NCBI RefSeq assembly: GCF_002874965.1
Contig: NZ_CP025624.1
Coordinates: forward strand, 2,232,001-2,296,000
DNA from: Pseudomonas sp. NC02
GTDB lineage: Bacteria > Pseudomonadota > Gammaproteobacteria > Pseudomonadales > Pseudomonadaceae
Length of the DNA stretch: 64,000 nucleotides
Direction of reading: 5' to 3'
Both the position numbers and the translations under genes were made by a program. The notes under the pieces were generated by a model. The model saw only the letters and a program-made list of their open reading frames with translations. It was not told the DNA's origin and made no database searches. Shown in pieces: positions 1 through 8,718 of this stretch; position 1 is the first letter of the stretch; the number at the start of each line of letters is the position of its first letter.

Positions 1-68
1 AGTGGATAACGGGTCGTTTACGCTCGGTTGGTTGATATTGGATTTTTACAACAAGGCCACATGGAAAG

Positions 69-452
69 ATGAAAATAAGAAAGTCGTTCATCGCGTCGCT
101 GGGGATTTTATCGCTGGTTCAAACGTCACTGTCCTTTGCGGACAACGCTAACGGGAAAAACATTTATCTGCAGCGCTGCGCCATGTGCCACGGCGCGGAT
201 ATCAAAGGCACGGGACCCTTGGCGAATAAAAGCAATCCGCCTACGCCTGACCTGACAACGGCTACTTTCAAAAAACGCTTGAGTGATTATCCGGGCGTTA
301 TCGTGTCGTCCGTCATTCTTCGTCCAAATGGCGACCTGATTCCCAGAACGTTGCGGGAGAACGGTGTGAGGTTGTCACCGTTCACCTGGAAAGTTCAGGA
401 CTTCCGCGACTTGAATCAGTACATGAGTGGAGTGATTTCAAAAAGCCGATGA
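69..452 (+). CDS. small periplasmic c-type cytochrome
   Basis: The 127-residue product has an N-terminal signal peptide (charged MKIRK, hydrophobic stretch to about residue 23, likely cleavage after SFA) and one haem attachment motif, CAMCH, at residues 37-41. This is the pattern of class I cytochrome c domains exported to the periplasm. GGAAAG lies 5 nt before the ATG. The axial methionine is not obvious; M118 near the C-terminus is the only candidate in a suitable place. The gene stands alone, followed directly by a palindromic repeat, so its electron-transfer partner may lie upstream of the window. The cytochrome call is firm; the specific role is unknown. Confidence 0.85.
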   Translation: MKIRKSFIASLGILSLVQTSLSFADNANGKNIYLQRCAMCHGADIKGTGPLANKSNPPTPDLTTATFKKRLSDYPGVIVSSVILRPNGDLIPRTLRENGVRLSPFTWKVQDFRDLNQYMSGVISKSR

Positions 453-459
453 TGCTGCT

Positions 460-563
460 CGTTCCCACGCTCTGCGTGGGAATGCATCCCGTGACGCTCC
501 GCGTCACCAACAGCGGGACGCAGAGCGTCCCCGGCGGCATTCCCACGCGGAGTGTGGGAACGA
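460..563. repeat. REP-type palindromic element (family 1)
   Basis: The outer arms read GTTCCCACGC...GCGTGGGAA-type sequence and pair across about 100 bases, with inner GACGCTC/GAGCGTC arms. The same composite element recurs at 12337-12440. It fills the gap between two convergent genes and may act as a bidirectional transcription stop. Confidence 0.8.
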
Positions 564-567
564 TCAG

Positions 568-1779
568 TCAGCAACCGCTCAACGCTACCTGCGGACGCTC
601 ACCTGCAAAGAAGAACGGCCGCAACCGCACGCCCACGCTATTGCCGATAAACGCCGCCACCAACCACACCCAGCCATGCAGGCTGCCCGAGGCAATCCCG
701 CTGAAGTACGCGCCGATGTTGCAGCCGTACGCCAGTCGCGAGCCGTAACCCAACAGCAACCCACCGATCACCGCGGCGAACAGCGAGCGTGCCGGAATTT
801 TGAGGCTTGGAGCGAAACGCCCGGCCAATCCCGCAGCCAACAGCGCACCGAGGATGATGCCGACGTCCATCACACTGGTGACGTCTTCCCACACCGGCGC
901 CGCCAGGGCATTGGCATTGCCCGGCATTTGCCAGAACGCCCAGCTGCCTACGTCCACGCCCAACCCGCCGGCAACCTTGGCGCCCCACAGGGCGAACGCC
1001 GAAGTGATACCCCATGGCCGCCCGGCCAGTGCCAGGGTGGCGTAGTTGAGCAGGGCCAGGCCAATTGCGCCCCACACCAATGGCCATGGCCCGCGCAGGA
1101 AGCGGCGCAGGCCCTGGTGCTGGCTAGTGACGCCGGCTTCGAGTTGCCCGTGACGGCCTTTTTCCAGGCGCACGGTAACTGCTGCGATGACCCCGAACAC
1201 GGCCAGGCTCGCGAGCAATGCCGGCATTACACCGAAGCTTTTGACGATGGAGATCGCCGGGAACGAGGGCAGGGCAAACCACCATTCGATGTGGTGAGTC
1301 GCAATCAACGAACCACAGATAAAGAAGAACAGCGTCACCAGCATGCGCGCGTTACCACCGCCCACAGTGAACAGGGTGCCGGACGCACAACCGCCGCCCA
1401 GCTGCATGCCGATGCCGAAAATGAATGCCCCGAACACCACCGAAACCCCGGCCGGTGCCACCAGCCCGACCACGGGCTGGCCGAACAGGGTGCCGGCCCC
1501 CAGCGCGGGGAAGAACAGCACCACGGCAATCGCCAGCATCACCATCTGCGCACGCAAGCCCGCGCCACGCCGGTCGGTGATGAACACCCGCCAGGCCGAG
1601 GTGAAGCCGAAGGCAGCGTGGTACAGCGTCAGGCCCAGTGCGGCGCCGACCACCAGCAACAGCACCTGGCGCGAGCCGACGCTGTTTTGCAGGAAGACGG
1701 CGCCGAACAGCAGGATGGCAAACGCCAGCAATGGCGCGACCGGCTTGCGCGCTGGGGTTGTGGACAGGGAAAGGCTCAT
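568..1779 (-). CDS. YeeE/YedE (TsuA-like) membrane transporter
   Basis: The 403-residue product is almost wholly hydrophobic, with about ten membrane segments, and carries the family's paired motifs GGGCASGTL and YGCNIGAYFSG, whose cysteines line the transport path in thiosulfate transporters of the YeeE/YedE (TsuA) family. Import of a small sulfur compound is therefore the likely role, but the substrate is inferred. It is the last gene of a minus-strand operon: the MFS gene upstream ends 22 nt before its start, and the O-methyltransferase precedes that. Transcription is probably set by the divergent TetR gene at 3816. Confidence 0.85.
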   Translation of the reverse strand: MSLSLSTTPARKPVAPLLAFAILLFGAVFLQNSVGSRQVLLLVVGAALGLTLYHAAFGFTSAWRVFITDRRGAGLRAQMVMLAIAVVLFFPALGAGTLFGQPVVGLVAPAGVSVVFGAFIFGIGMQLGGGCASGTLFTVGGGNARMLVTLFFFICGSLIATHHIEWWFALPSFPAISIVKSFGVMPALLASLAVFGVIAAVTVRLEKGRHGQLEAGVTSQHQGLRRFLRGPWPLVWGAIGLALLNYATLALAGRPWGITSAFALWGAKVAGGLGVDVGSWAFWQMPGNANALAAPVWEDVTSVMDVGIILGALLAAGLAGRFAPSLKIPARSLFAAVIGGLLLGYGSRLAYGCNIGAYFSGIASGSLHGWVWLVAAFIGNSVGVRLRPFFFAGERPQVALSGC

Positions 1780-1801
1780 CGGGAATCTCGGGTGATGTGG
1801 G

Positions 1802-3007
1802 TTAAGGGCGAGGTGGCGAAGTATAAACCTCGCGCTCCGCCACTGGCGCCTTGAAAAGCAACGCCAGCGCCACGATCACCGACAGCGCCACGGCCACTGC
1901 GCCCGCCAGGTACACCGATGCCACTCCGGCCACGCCGGCCAAGGCGCCGATCAGCGGGGTGCTGACCCCCAGCGAAATATCCAGGAACGCCACATACGCA
2001 CCCATCGCCAGGCTGCGGGATTGGGGCGGCGCGCGCTTTATCGCCTCCACCCCAAAGCCGGGAAACGCCAGGGAGTAGCCGAAACCGGTCAGCGCCGCGC
2101 CCAGGTAGGCAGTCAACGCACTGTCCGCGCCCCAGATCAACAGCTGCCCGGCGGCTTCGATTATCACGCACACCAGCGCGACCTTGGCACCGCCGATCTT
2201 GTCGGGCAGGTGCCCGAAGAAAATCCGCGCGCCGATAAACGCCAGACCAAAGGCGGTAAACGCCAATGACGCATTGCCCCAGGCCTTGGTGGCAAACAGC
2301 AGCGCGATAAACGCGGTAATCACGCCAAACCCGACGCTTGCAAAGGCCAGGCCCAACCCCGGTACCCACACCGAGCGCAGCACCTTGAAAAACGAGGTGC
2401 GCCGCTGGCTGGTCGGCGCAACGCCTTGCGCTCCGGCGACGATGGCCAGTGCCAGCAGCGGAATCACCATGGTCCCGACGGCGATCCCGCTGAAACCCCA
2501 CTGGCTATTCACCGTCACTCCTAGGGGCGCCCCCAGGGCAAACGCGGCGTAGATTGCGATGCCGATCCAGGCCATGACCTTGCCGGTATTTTGCGGCCCC
2601 ACCAACCCGACACCCCAGCCCATCGAGCCGGTCACGATCAGGCTTTCCCCCAGCGCCAGCACCACGCGCCCGGCGAGCAACACCCACACCGAGACCACCG
2701 GTGATGCCACAAACGCCAGGGACGCGAGGTAGATCAAGCCGGAGCTGGCCGCCACCAGCATGCCCACAAGCATGGCGCGCTTGGGGCCGCGCATATCGGC
2801 AAAATTGCCGGCCCAGGACCGCGACAACAATGCCCCGGCAAACTGCGCACCGATCACCACGCCCACCACCAGCGGGTCCATGCCCAAGGTGTTGTGCAGG
2901 TGCAGCGGCAGCACCGGCAGTTGCATGCCGATGATCAGGAACCCGACAAACACCGCCAGGGTGATAGGCAGTAATTTCAGTACCACTGGGCTTACCAATC
3001 CAGACAT
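1802..3007 (-). CDS. MFS transporter (12-TM, YhhS/arabinose-efflux-like)
   Basis: The 401-residue product starts MSGLVSPVVLKLLPITLAV and shows the regular hydrophobic segments of a 12-helix major facilitator, with a loop-2-type motif NFADMRGPKRAM after the second helix. I chose the ATG at 3007 over the upstream in-frame one because AGAGGA lies 8 nt before it. It sits between an O-methyltransferase gene (22-nt gap) and a YeeE/YedE gene (22-nt gap), so the three are probably one transcript. The type suggests efflux of a small molecule; the substrate cannot be read from the sequence. Confidence 0.85.
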   Translation of the reverse strand: MSGLVSPVVLKLLPITLAVFVGFLIIGMQLPVLPLHLHNTLGMDPLVVGVVIGAQFAGALLSRSWAGNFADMRGPKRAMLVGMLVAASSGLIYLASLAFVASPVVSVWVLLAGRVVLALGESLIVTGSMGWGVGLVGPQNTGKVMAWIGIAIYAAFALGAPLGVTVNSQWGFSGIAVGTMVIPLLALAIVAGAQGVAPTSQRRTSFFKVLRSVWVPGLGLAFASVGFGVITAFIALLFATKAWGNASLAFTAFGLAFIGARIFFGHLPDKIGGAKVALVCVIIEAAGQLLIWGADSALTAYLGAALTGFGYSLAFPGFGVEAIKRAPPQSRSLAMGAYVAFLDISLGVSTPLIGALAGVAGVASVYLAGAVAVALSVIVALALLFKAPVAEREVYTSPPRP

Positions 3008-3029
3008 GAGTTGAATCCTCTGACGGGCA

Positions 3030-3686
3030 TCAGCCCAGGCGAACGGAAAGCTCGACGTCGTCACCGATCGGCACCGACAGGTAGCCGTTTGCTGGCGAAC
3101 GCACCCGGGCCAGGTAGTCGGGGCAGTAGTCGGTGTTGTCGGCGATGATCAGCGCGCCGGGCTTGAGGCGGCTTTCCACCAGGTTCAACACGTCGCCATA
3201 CAGCGCCTTGGCGCCGTCGAGCAGCAGCAGGTCGACGCTGTCGGGCAGGCCGGTGGCCAGGGTAACCAGGGCATCGCCTTGGCGGATCTCCACGAGGTCG
3301 CTCACGCCGCCTTGTTCCAGGTGTTGCCGGGCGAGGGCGATCTTCGAGGGCTCGAACTCGCTGCTGATCAGCGCGCCGCCGCCGTTGTCCCGCAGGGCGG
3401 CCGCCAGGTGCAGGGTGGACAGGCCGAACGAAGTACCGAACTCGACGATGGCCTGCGCTTTGCTGCTGCGTGCGAGCATGTACAGCAGGGTGCCGGTGTC
3501 GCGGGAGACGGGCAACCACAGGTCTTTCAGCATTCCGTAGAGTGCCAGGTAGTCGGTCTTGCTGCGCATCAGGCGGTCGCGTTCTTCGTGGGTCACTGTG
3601 TTGATGATGGGGCTGGTGGCGGCATCGGCCTGTGTGTACAGCCGTTCAATCAGGGCCGCCATCGGGGCCGAGGTAAGCGTATTCAT
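3030..3686 (-). CDS. SAM-dependent O-methyltransferase (COMT/YrrM type)
   Basis: The 218-residue product matches the small class I O-methyltransferases (Methyltransf_3 type): SAM-binding VEFGTSFGLSTLHLA, the acidic strand LISSEFEPSK, and the metal-site region VDLLLLDGAKALYGDVL. The start at 3686 (MNTLTSAPMAALIERL) has AGGACA about 8 nt upstream; the longer frame lacks a ribosome site. Such enzymes methylate catechol-like or other small hydroxyl substrates. It is the first gene of the three-gene operon and lies directly beside paired TetR-type operators, so it is probably derepressed with the transporters by a small-molecule ligand. Confidence 0.85.
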   Translation of the reverse strand: MNTLTSAPMAALIERLYTQADAATSPIINTVTHEERDRLMRSKTDYLALYGMLKDLWLPVSRDTGTLLYMLARSSKAQAIVEFGTSFGLSTLHLAAALRDNGGGALISSEFEPSKIALARQHLEQGGVSDLVEIRQGDALVTLATGLPDSVDLLLLDGAKALYGDVLNLVESRLKPGALIIADNTDYCPDYLARVRSPANGYLSVPIGDDVELSVRLG

Positions 3687-3732
3687 GGGGATGTCCTGCT
3701 GCAGGTTGAGCGCCGTGAGGCGCCGGGCTAGT

Positions 3733-3779
3733 ATGCGAATGATTCGTCGCATTTAAAGTATGCGAACAATTCGTCACAT
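3733..3779. promoter_or_regulatory. paired TetR-type operators between divergent genes
   Basis: Two near-identical 20-bp sites, ATGCGAATGATTCGTCGCAT (3733-3752) and ATGCGAACAATTCGTCACAT (3760-3779), start 27 bp apart. Each has ATGCGA at one end and T-C-G/A-CAT at the other, an imperfect inverted repeat. A further half site ATTCGCAT follows at 3785-3792. They lie between the O-methyltransferase start (3686) and the TetR start (3816), the usual place for sites that control both directions. Confidence 0.75.
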
Positions 3780-3815
3780 TCGCTATTCGCATTCCAACGG
3801 CAGCAGGAACGCCCC

Positions 3816-4454
3816 ATGACCGATCGCCAGACCTCGCAGATTTCCTCACGCAAAGAGCCCAAACAGGCGCGATCCACCGGGTTGGTGTCGGCCATTCTCG
3901 AAGCGGCTATTCAGGTTTTGGCCAAGGAAGGTGCCAGCCGTTTCACCACCGCACGAGTCGCGGAAAAGGCCGGTGTCAGCGTGGGGTCGGTGTACCAGTA
4001 CTTTCCCAACAAGGCGGCCATCCTGTTTCGGCTGCAGACCGATGAGTGGCAGCAAACCTCGCAGATGCTCAGCCGCATTCTGCAGGACGTCAGCCAGCCG
4101 GCCCTTGAGCGGTTGCGGGCGTTGGTGCATGCGTTTATTCGTTCGGAATGTGAAGAGGCGCAGATGCGCGTCGCCCTGAGCGACGCCGCGCCGCTGTACC
4201 GTGATGCGCCCGAAGCCCATGAGGTTCGCGCAGAAGGGCAACAGATTTTCCAGGCGTTCATGCTGGAACTGCTGCCGCAGGTGCCTGAAGCCACCCGCGC
4301 TTTGGCTTGCGATTTGATCGCCACCACCTTCAGTTCGGTGGCAAAGGAATTCTCGGGAAGCCCGCGCACTGAGGCGCAAATCACCGCCTATGCGGATGCC
4401 ATGGCGGATATGTTCAGTGCCTACGTGACGGTGCTGAACCAGACAGCACGATGA
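3816..4454 (+). CDS. TetR/AcrR family transcriptional regulator
   Basis: The 212-residue product has a standard TetR N-terminal DNA-binding domain: a helix beginning ILEAAIQVLAKEG, then the helix-turn-helix TTARVAEKAGVSVGSVYQYFPNKAAILF at about residues 45-72 (YQYFPNK is diagnostic). The rest is the variable ligand-binding helical domain. It is divergent from the O-methyltransferase/MFS/YeeE operon, with two repeated palindromes in the 129-bp gap, so it most likely represses that operon and itself. The ligand is unknown. Confidence 0.92.
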   Translation: MTDRQTSQISSRKEPKQARSTGLVSAILEAAIQVLAKEGASRFTTARVAEKAGVSVGSVYQYFPNKAAILFRLQTDEWQQTSQMLSRILQDVSQPALERLRALVHAFIRSECEEAQMRVALSDAAPLYRDAPEAHEVRAEGQQIFQAFMLELLPQVPEATRALACDLIATTFSSVAKEFSGSPRTEAQITAYADAMADMFSAYVTVLNQTAR

Positions 4455-4488
4455 CCCGCAGGGCGGGCCATCGCTTGCAGCGCTTGCC

Positions 4489-5880
4489 TTAGCGGCGGTT
4501 CAGCCACACGGTCTGCGCGTTGCAGAATTCCCGCACACCGAAGTGCGACAACTCCCGCCCGAAGCCGCTCTTTTTCACACCACCAAACGAGACCCGGGGA
4601 TCGGACACGCTGTAGGCGTTGATAAAGATCCCGCCGGTTTCCAGTTGGTTGGCGATGCTGCGTGCCTTCTCTGGGTCGGTGGTGAACACACTGGCGGTCA
4701 GGCCGAACTCACTGTCGTTGGCGAGGGCCACGGCGTGGTCCGCATCGCGGGCGGTGATGATGGAGGCGACCGGGCCGAACAGTTCCTGTTTGAACGAGGT
4801 CATCTGGTCGGTGACGTTGGCCAGCACGGTGGGGGCGTAGTAGTTGCCCGCGCCTTCGACTTTGCTGCCGCCCAGCAGCAGGGTGGCGCCTTCGGCCAGG
4901 GTGGCCTGGACCTGGCCGTCGAGTTCGTCCCGCAGGTCGAAGCGGGCCATCGGCCCGATGTAGGTCTCGGTAGCGGTCGGGTCGCCCATCACCAGGTTGC
5001 GGCTGGCTTCGAGGAATTTGGCGGTGAAGGCTTCCACCACGCCTTCTTCGATGATCAGGCGCTTGGCGGCGGCGCACACCTGGCCGGAGTTCTGGAAACG
5101 GCCGATCAGGGCGGCTTGCACGGCTTCGTCGAGGTTGGCGTCGTTGAGCACAATGAACGGGTCGGAGCCGCCCAGCTCCAGTACGCATTTTTTCAGCGCG
5201 GCCCCGGCCTGGGAACCGATGGCCATGCCGGCGCGCACGCTGCCGGTGAGGGTCACGGCGGCGATGCGCGGGTCGGCGATGGCTTTGGACACGCCGTCCT
5301 GGGTGACGTTGATCACTTCGAACAGGCCATCGGCAAAGCCGGCGCGCTGGAAGGCTTGTTTCATCAGGTACGCGCTGCCCATCACGTTAGGCGCGTGCTT
5401 GAGCACGTAGGTGTTGCCGCTGAGCATGGTTGGCACCGCGCCGCGCAGCACTTGCCACACCGGGAAGTTCCACGGCATTACAGCGAGGATCGGGCCCAGC
5501 GGGCGGTATTCGATCTGGGCGGTGCCGTTGTCCACCAGGGTGGCTTCCGGGGCCAGCATGGCCGGGCCGTGGGCGGCGTACCACTCGGCGAGTTGCGCGC
5601 ATTTTTCGATTTCGCCACGGGCCTGGGCGATCGGTTTGCCCATTTCCAGGGTGATCATCTGGGCCATTTCTTCGGCTTGGTCGCGCAGGGTGCTGGCCAG
5701 GGCCAGCAGTAATTCGGCGCGCTGGGCGACGGGGGTATTGCGCCCGTTGCGGAAGGCGTTGATCGAGCGGGTCAGGGCGGCATCCAGCTGCGCCTCGGTT
5801 TCGTACGGGTAGCTGGCGACCGTTTCACCGTTGGCGGGGTTGATCGACAACGCGTGGGTCTGGGAGGAAATGGAGTTCAT
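4489..5880 (-). CDS. sad: NAD(P)-dependent succinate-semialdehyde dehydrogenase (Sad/YneI type)
   Basis: The 463-residue product is an aldehyde dehydrogenase with the catalytic glutamate in LELGGSDPF and the nucleophilic cysteine in GQVCAAAKR. Stretches such as EYRPLGPILAVMPWNFP, LKHAPNVMG and GGVKKSGFGRELSHFG closely match what I recall of E. coli Sad (YneI), which oxidises succinate semialdehyde from GABA/putrescine breakdown. The start at 5880 follows AGGACG at a good distance; the longer frame does not. It is divergent from a LysR gene, the same arrangement as E. coli sad and ptrR (yneJ), which supports the call and suggests control by that regulator. Confidence 0.88.
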   Translation of the reverse strand: MNSISSQTHALSINPANGETVASYPYETEAQLDAALTRSINAFRNGRNTPVAQRAELLLALASTLRDQAEEMAQMITLEMGKPIAQARGEIEKCAQLAEWYAAHGPAMLAPEATLVDNGTAQIEYRPLGPILAVMPWNFPVWQVLRGAVPTMLSGNTYVLKHAPNVMGSAYLMKQAFQRAGFADGLFEVINVTQDGVSKAIADPRIAAVTLTGSVRAGMAIGSQAGAALKKCVLELGGSDPFIVLNDANLDEAVQAALIGRFQNSGQVCAAAKRLIIEEGVVEAFTAKFLEASRNLVMGDPTATETYIGPMARFDLRDELDGQVQATLAEGATLLLGGSKVEGAGNYYAPTVLANVTDQMTSFKQELFGPVASIITARDADHAVALANDSEFGLTASVFTTDPEKARSIANQLETGGIFINAYSVSDPRVSFGGVKKSGFGRELSHFGVREFCNAQTVWLNRR

Positions 5881-5984
5881 GGCACCGTCCTGCGCAGTGA
5901 ATGGGATGGAGGCCAGCGTACGGGGCTGTATCTTTTTCGGAAACTGAATAATATTAAGCAATACGTTCACGTTTGGAGAATGAC

Positions 5985-6866
5985 TTGGATCTGGTCCAGC
6001 TGGAAATTTTCAAAGCCGTTGCCGAGCAAGGCAGCATCAGCGCCGCCGCGCAGCTGATCCATCGGGTGCCGTCGAACCTGACCACGCGGATCAAGCAATT
6101 GGAGCGGGACCTGGGCGTGGACTTGTTTATTCGCGAGAAGAGCCGGCTGCGGTTATCGCCAGCCGGGTGGAATTTTCTCGGCTATGCCCGGCGCATTCTG
6201 GATCTGGTGCAAGAGGCCCGGGCGACGGTGGCGGGGGAGGAACCCCAGGGCGCGTTTGCGTTGGGCTCGCTGGAGAGTACGGCGGCGGTGCGCATCCCGG
6301 CGTTGCTCGCGGCGTATAACCAGAAGCACGCCAAGGTCGAGCTGGACCTGACCACCGGGCCGTCCGGCACGATGATCGAGGGTGTGTTGTCGGGGCGGCT
6401 GGCAGCGGCGTTTGTCGATGGGCCGGTGCTGCACGCGACGCTGGAGGGCGTGGCGGTGTTCGAGGAGGAGATGGTGGTGATTGCGCCGTTGCATCACGCG
6501 CCGATCACCCGGGGGCGGGATGTGAGTGGAGAGAGCATCTACACGTTTCGTTCGAACTGTTCGTACCGGCATCACTTCGAGCGCTGGTTTTCACAGGATG
6601 GCGCGGTGCCGGGGAAGATCTTTGAGATGGAGTCCTACCACGGGATGCTCGCGTGTGTGAGTGCCGGTGCCGGGTTGGCGCTGATGCCGCGGAGCATGCT
6701 GGAGAGCATGCCGGGGTTTACGGCGGTGAGTGTGTGGCCGCTGACCGATACGTTCCGGATTCTGAATACCTGGCTGATCTGGCGCCGGGGTACGGTGTCG
6801 CAGAGTCTGAACAGTTTTGTGCAGTTGCTGGAAGAGCGTGGCCTGGCCCTGGCATCGTCGCCGTAG
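5985..6866 (+). CDS. LysR family regulator (PtrR/YneJ-like), TTG start
   Basis: The 293-residue product opens [20 protein letters not shown], a typical LysR N-terminus; the helix-turn-helix runs through [21 protein letters not shown] placed the start on TTG at 5985 because GGAG lies 7 nt before it and this gives the family's usual length; TTG at 5973 is the alternative and no in-frame ATG is suitable. The effector domain covers about residues 90-290. It is divergent from the sad-type dehydrogenase with a 104-bp gap and probably regulates it in response to a pathway intermediate. The stop codon abuts the tandem repeat array. Confidence 0.87.
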   Translation: MDLVQLEIFKAVAEQGSISAAAQLIHRVPSNLTTRIKQLERDLGVDLFIREKSRLRLSPAGWNFLGYARRILDLVQEARATVAGEEPQGAFALGSLESTAAVRIPALLAAYNQKHAKVELDLTTGPSGTMIEGVLSGRLAAAFVDGPVLHATLEGVAVFEEEMVVIAPLHHAPITRGRDVSGESIYTFRSNCSYRHHFERWFSQDGAVPGKIFEMESYHGMLACVSAGAGLALMPRSMLESMPGFTAVSVWPLTDTFRILNTWLIWRRGTVSQSLNSFVQLLEERGLALASSP

Positions 6867-6867
6867 C

Positions 6868-8198
6868 AGCTGTCGAGCTTCAGCGAGGCTGCGATGGCGT
6901 CGGCACAGTCGACATTTATGGTGCCTGACCCACCGCTATCGCGGCCTCGCTGAAGCTCGACGGCTCCCACATTTGATCTTTGTCAGCCGCCAAATTGCAG
7001 GGGGACTGCTTGGATCGAGTTGAACCAGCCACACGAGCGCGGACTGAAGGCGGGAGTAGATCCCCTGTGGGAGCTGTCGAGCTTCAGCGAGGCTGCGAAG
7101 GCGTCGGCACAGTCGACATTGAGGGTGCCTGACCCACCGCTATCGCGGCCTCGCTAAAGCTCGACGGCTCCCACATTTGATCTTTGTCAGCCGCCAAATT
7201 GCAGGTGTCTGCTTGCACGAGTTGCACCAACCATACGAGCGCGGACTGAAGGCGGGAGTAGATCCCCTGTGGGAGCTGTCGAGCTTCAGCGAGGCTGCGA
7301 AGGCGTCGGCACAGTCGACATTTATGGTGCCTGACCCACCGCTATCGCGGCCTCGCTGAAGCTCGACGGCTCCCACATTTGGTCTTTGTCAGCCGCCAAA
7401 TTGCAGGTGTCTGCTTGCACGAGTTGCACCAACCATACGAGCGCGGACTGAAGGCGGGAGTAGATCTCCTGTGGGAGCTGTCGAGCTTCAGCGAGGCTGC
7501 GAAGGCGTCGGCACAGTCGACATTGAGGGTGCCTGACCCACCGCTATCGCGGCCTCGCTAAAGCTCGACGGCCCCCACATTTGATCTTTGTCAGCCGCCA
7601 AATTGCAGGGGGACTGCTTGGATCGAGTTGAACCAGCCACACGAGCGCGGACTGAAGGCGGGAGTAGATCTCCTGTGGGAGCTGTCGAGCTTCAGCGAGG
7701 CTGCGAAGGCGTCGGCACAGTCGATATTGAGGGTGCCTGACCCACCGCTATCGCGGCCTCGCTGAAGCTCGACGGCTCCCACATTTGGTCTTTGTCAGCC
7801 GCCAAATTGCAGGTGTCTGCTTGCACGAGTTGCACCAACCATACGAGCGCGGACTGAAGGCGGGAGTAGATCCCCTGTGGGAGCTGTCGAGCTTCAGCGA
7901 CGCTGCGAAGGCGTCGGCACAGTCGATATTGAGGGTGCCTGATCCACCGCTATCGCGGCCTCGCTAAAGCTCGACGGCTCCCACATTTGATCTTTGTCAG
8001 CCGCCAAATTGCAGGTGTCTGCTTGCACGAGTTGCACCAACCACACGAGCGCGGACTGAAGGCGGGAGTAGATCCCCTGTGGGAGCTGTCGAGCTTCAGC
8101 GAGGCTGCGATGACGTCGGCACAGTCGACATTGATGGTGCCTGATCCACCACTATCGCGGCCTCGCTAAAGCTCGACGGCTCCCACATTTGATCTTTG
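6868..8198. repeat. tandem array of seven ~202-bp units with REP-type hairpins
   Basis: Seven units begin at 6868, 7072, 7274, 7476, 7680, 7882 and 8084, with spacings 204, 202, 202, 204, 202 and 202 bp. Each opens with AGCTGTCGAGCTTCAGCGAGG and, about 80 bp on, carries the inverted partner CCTCGCT(g/a)AAGCTCGACGGC, giving a strong stem-loop flanked by TGTGGGAG/CTCCCACA. The rest of each unit begins TCAGCCGCC and resembles the 3' end of the gene at 8199. Units differ by scattered substitutions, so the array is not a recent single expansion. The 60-residue frames running through the units are by-products of the repetition; no gene is supported here. Confidence 0.9.
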
Positions 8199-8408
8199 TC
8201 AGCCGCCGAACTGGAAGGTGCCCATGGCCAGCTTGGCCATCAGGGCGCCGGCGCCCAGTTGCACCAGCCACAAGGCCAAACCACCGAGGAATACGCCAAG
8301 CGCGACTTGCAGCACCAGGCTTTTCTGGCGCTTGACGGGGGGTGGGCGCGGGGTGAAGTGGTCCAGTTCGTCGCGGTCGGCACGCAGGTCCAGGTCGTCG
8401 TTTCTCAT
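8199..8408 (-). CDS. small single-span membrane protein of unknown function
   Basis: The predicted 69-residue product starts MRNDDLDLRADRDELDHF, is acidic and then basic (PPPVKRQK), and has one hydrophobic segment (LVLQVALGVFLGGLALWLVQLG, residues about 35-56), suggesting a bitopic inner-membrane protein with a cytoplasmic N-terminus. I chose the ATG at 8408, where the highly charged N-terminus begins; the ribosome site is weak and a longer start at 8516 is possible. I do not recognise the family. Its 3' end appears in degraded form in every unit of the adjacent repeat array. Confidence 0.6.
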   Translation of the reverse strand: MRNDDLDLRADRDELDHFTPRPPPVKRQKSLVLQVALGVFLGGLALWLVQLGAGALMAKLAMGTFQFGG

Positions 8409-8515
8409 AGGATACTCAAGGGGAAGGGACTGTCTTGCTGTCAGTCTAGGGGCAGCGGACTGAAAGCAGCGAATTTTTAGGGGCTGAACACCCGCTCTTG
8501 AAGGCAAACCACCCA

Positions 8516-8653
8516 CCCTGTGGCGAGGGAGCTTGCTCCCGCTGGGCTGCGCAGCAGCCCCAGTTCAGGCACCGCATTCATTCATAAAGTTCACGGTGGC
8601 AGGTTTTGGGGCCGCTTCGCAGCCCAGTGGGAGCAGGCTCCCTCACCACAGGG
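8516..8653. repeat. REPIN-like palindromic element (family 2)
   Basis: CCTGTGGCGAGGGAGC at the left end pairs with GCTCCCTCACCACAGG at the right, separated by about 100 bp, with inner GGGGCCGCTTCGCAGCCC-type sequence. A second copy is at 12453-12548. It occupies most of the 310-bp space between the small membrane protein gene and the aminotransferase gene; no other feature is seen there except the terminator that follows. Confidence 0.75.
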
Positions 8654-8671
8654 GGCGCGGTTTTCAGAATG

Positions 8672-8704
8672 AAAAAGGGGAAGCCATTGGCTTCCCCTTT
8701 TTTT
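8672..8704. terminator. bidirectional rho-independent terminator
   Basis: AAAAAGGGGAAGCC and GGCTTCCCCTTTTTTT form a long stem around a 3-nt loop, with A- and T-runs on both sides. It lies 14 nt beyond the stop of the minus-strand aminotransferase gene. Confidence 0.85.
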
Positions 8705-8718
8705 GCATCACAACAGGC

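Noticed and set aside
7177-8169. A set of 60-residue frames beginning MIFVSRQIAGVCLHELHQPY in each array unit
   Set aside because: They arise from the repeat itself, lack ribosome sites and are read through the hairpins.
6868-8198. CRISPR array
   Set aside because: The units are about 202 bp and nearly identical throughout, with internal inverted repeats; there are no short repeats with unique spacers and no cas genes.
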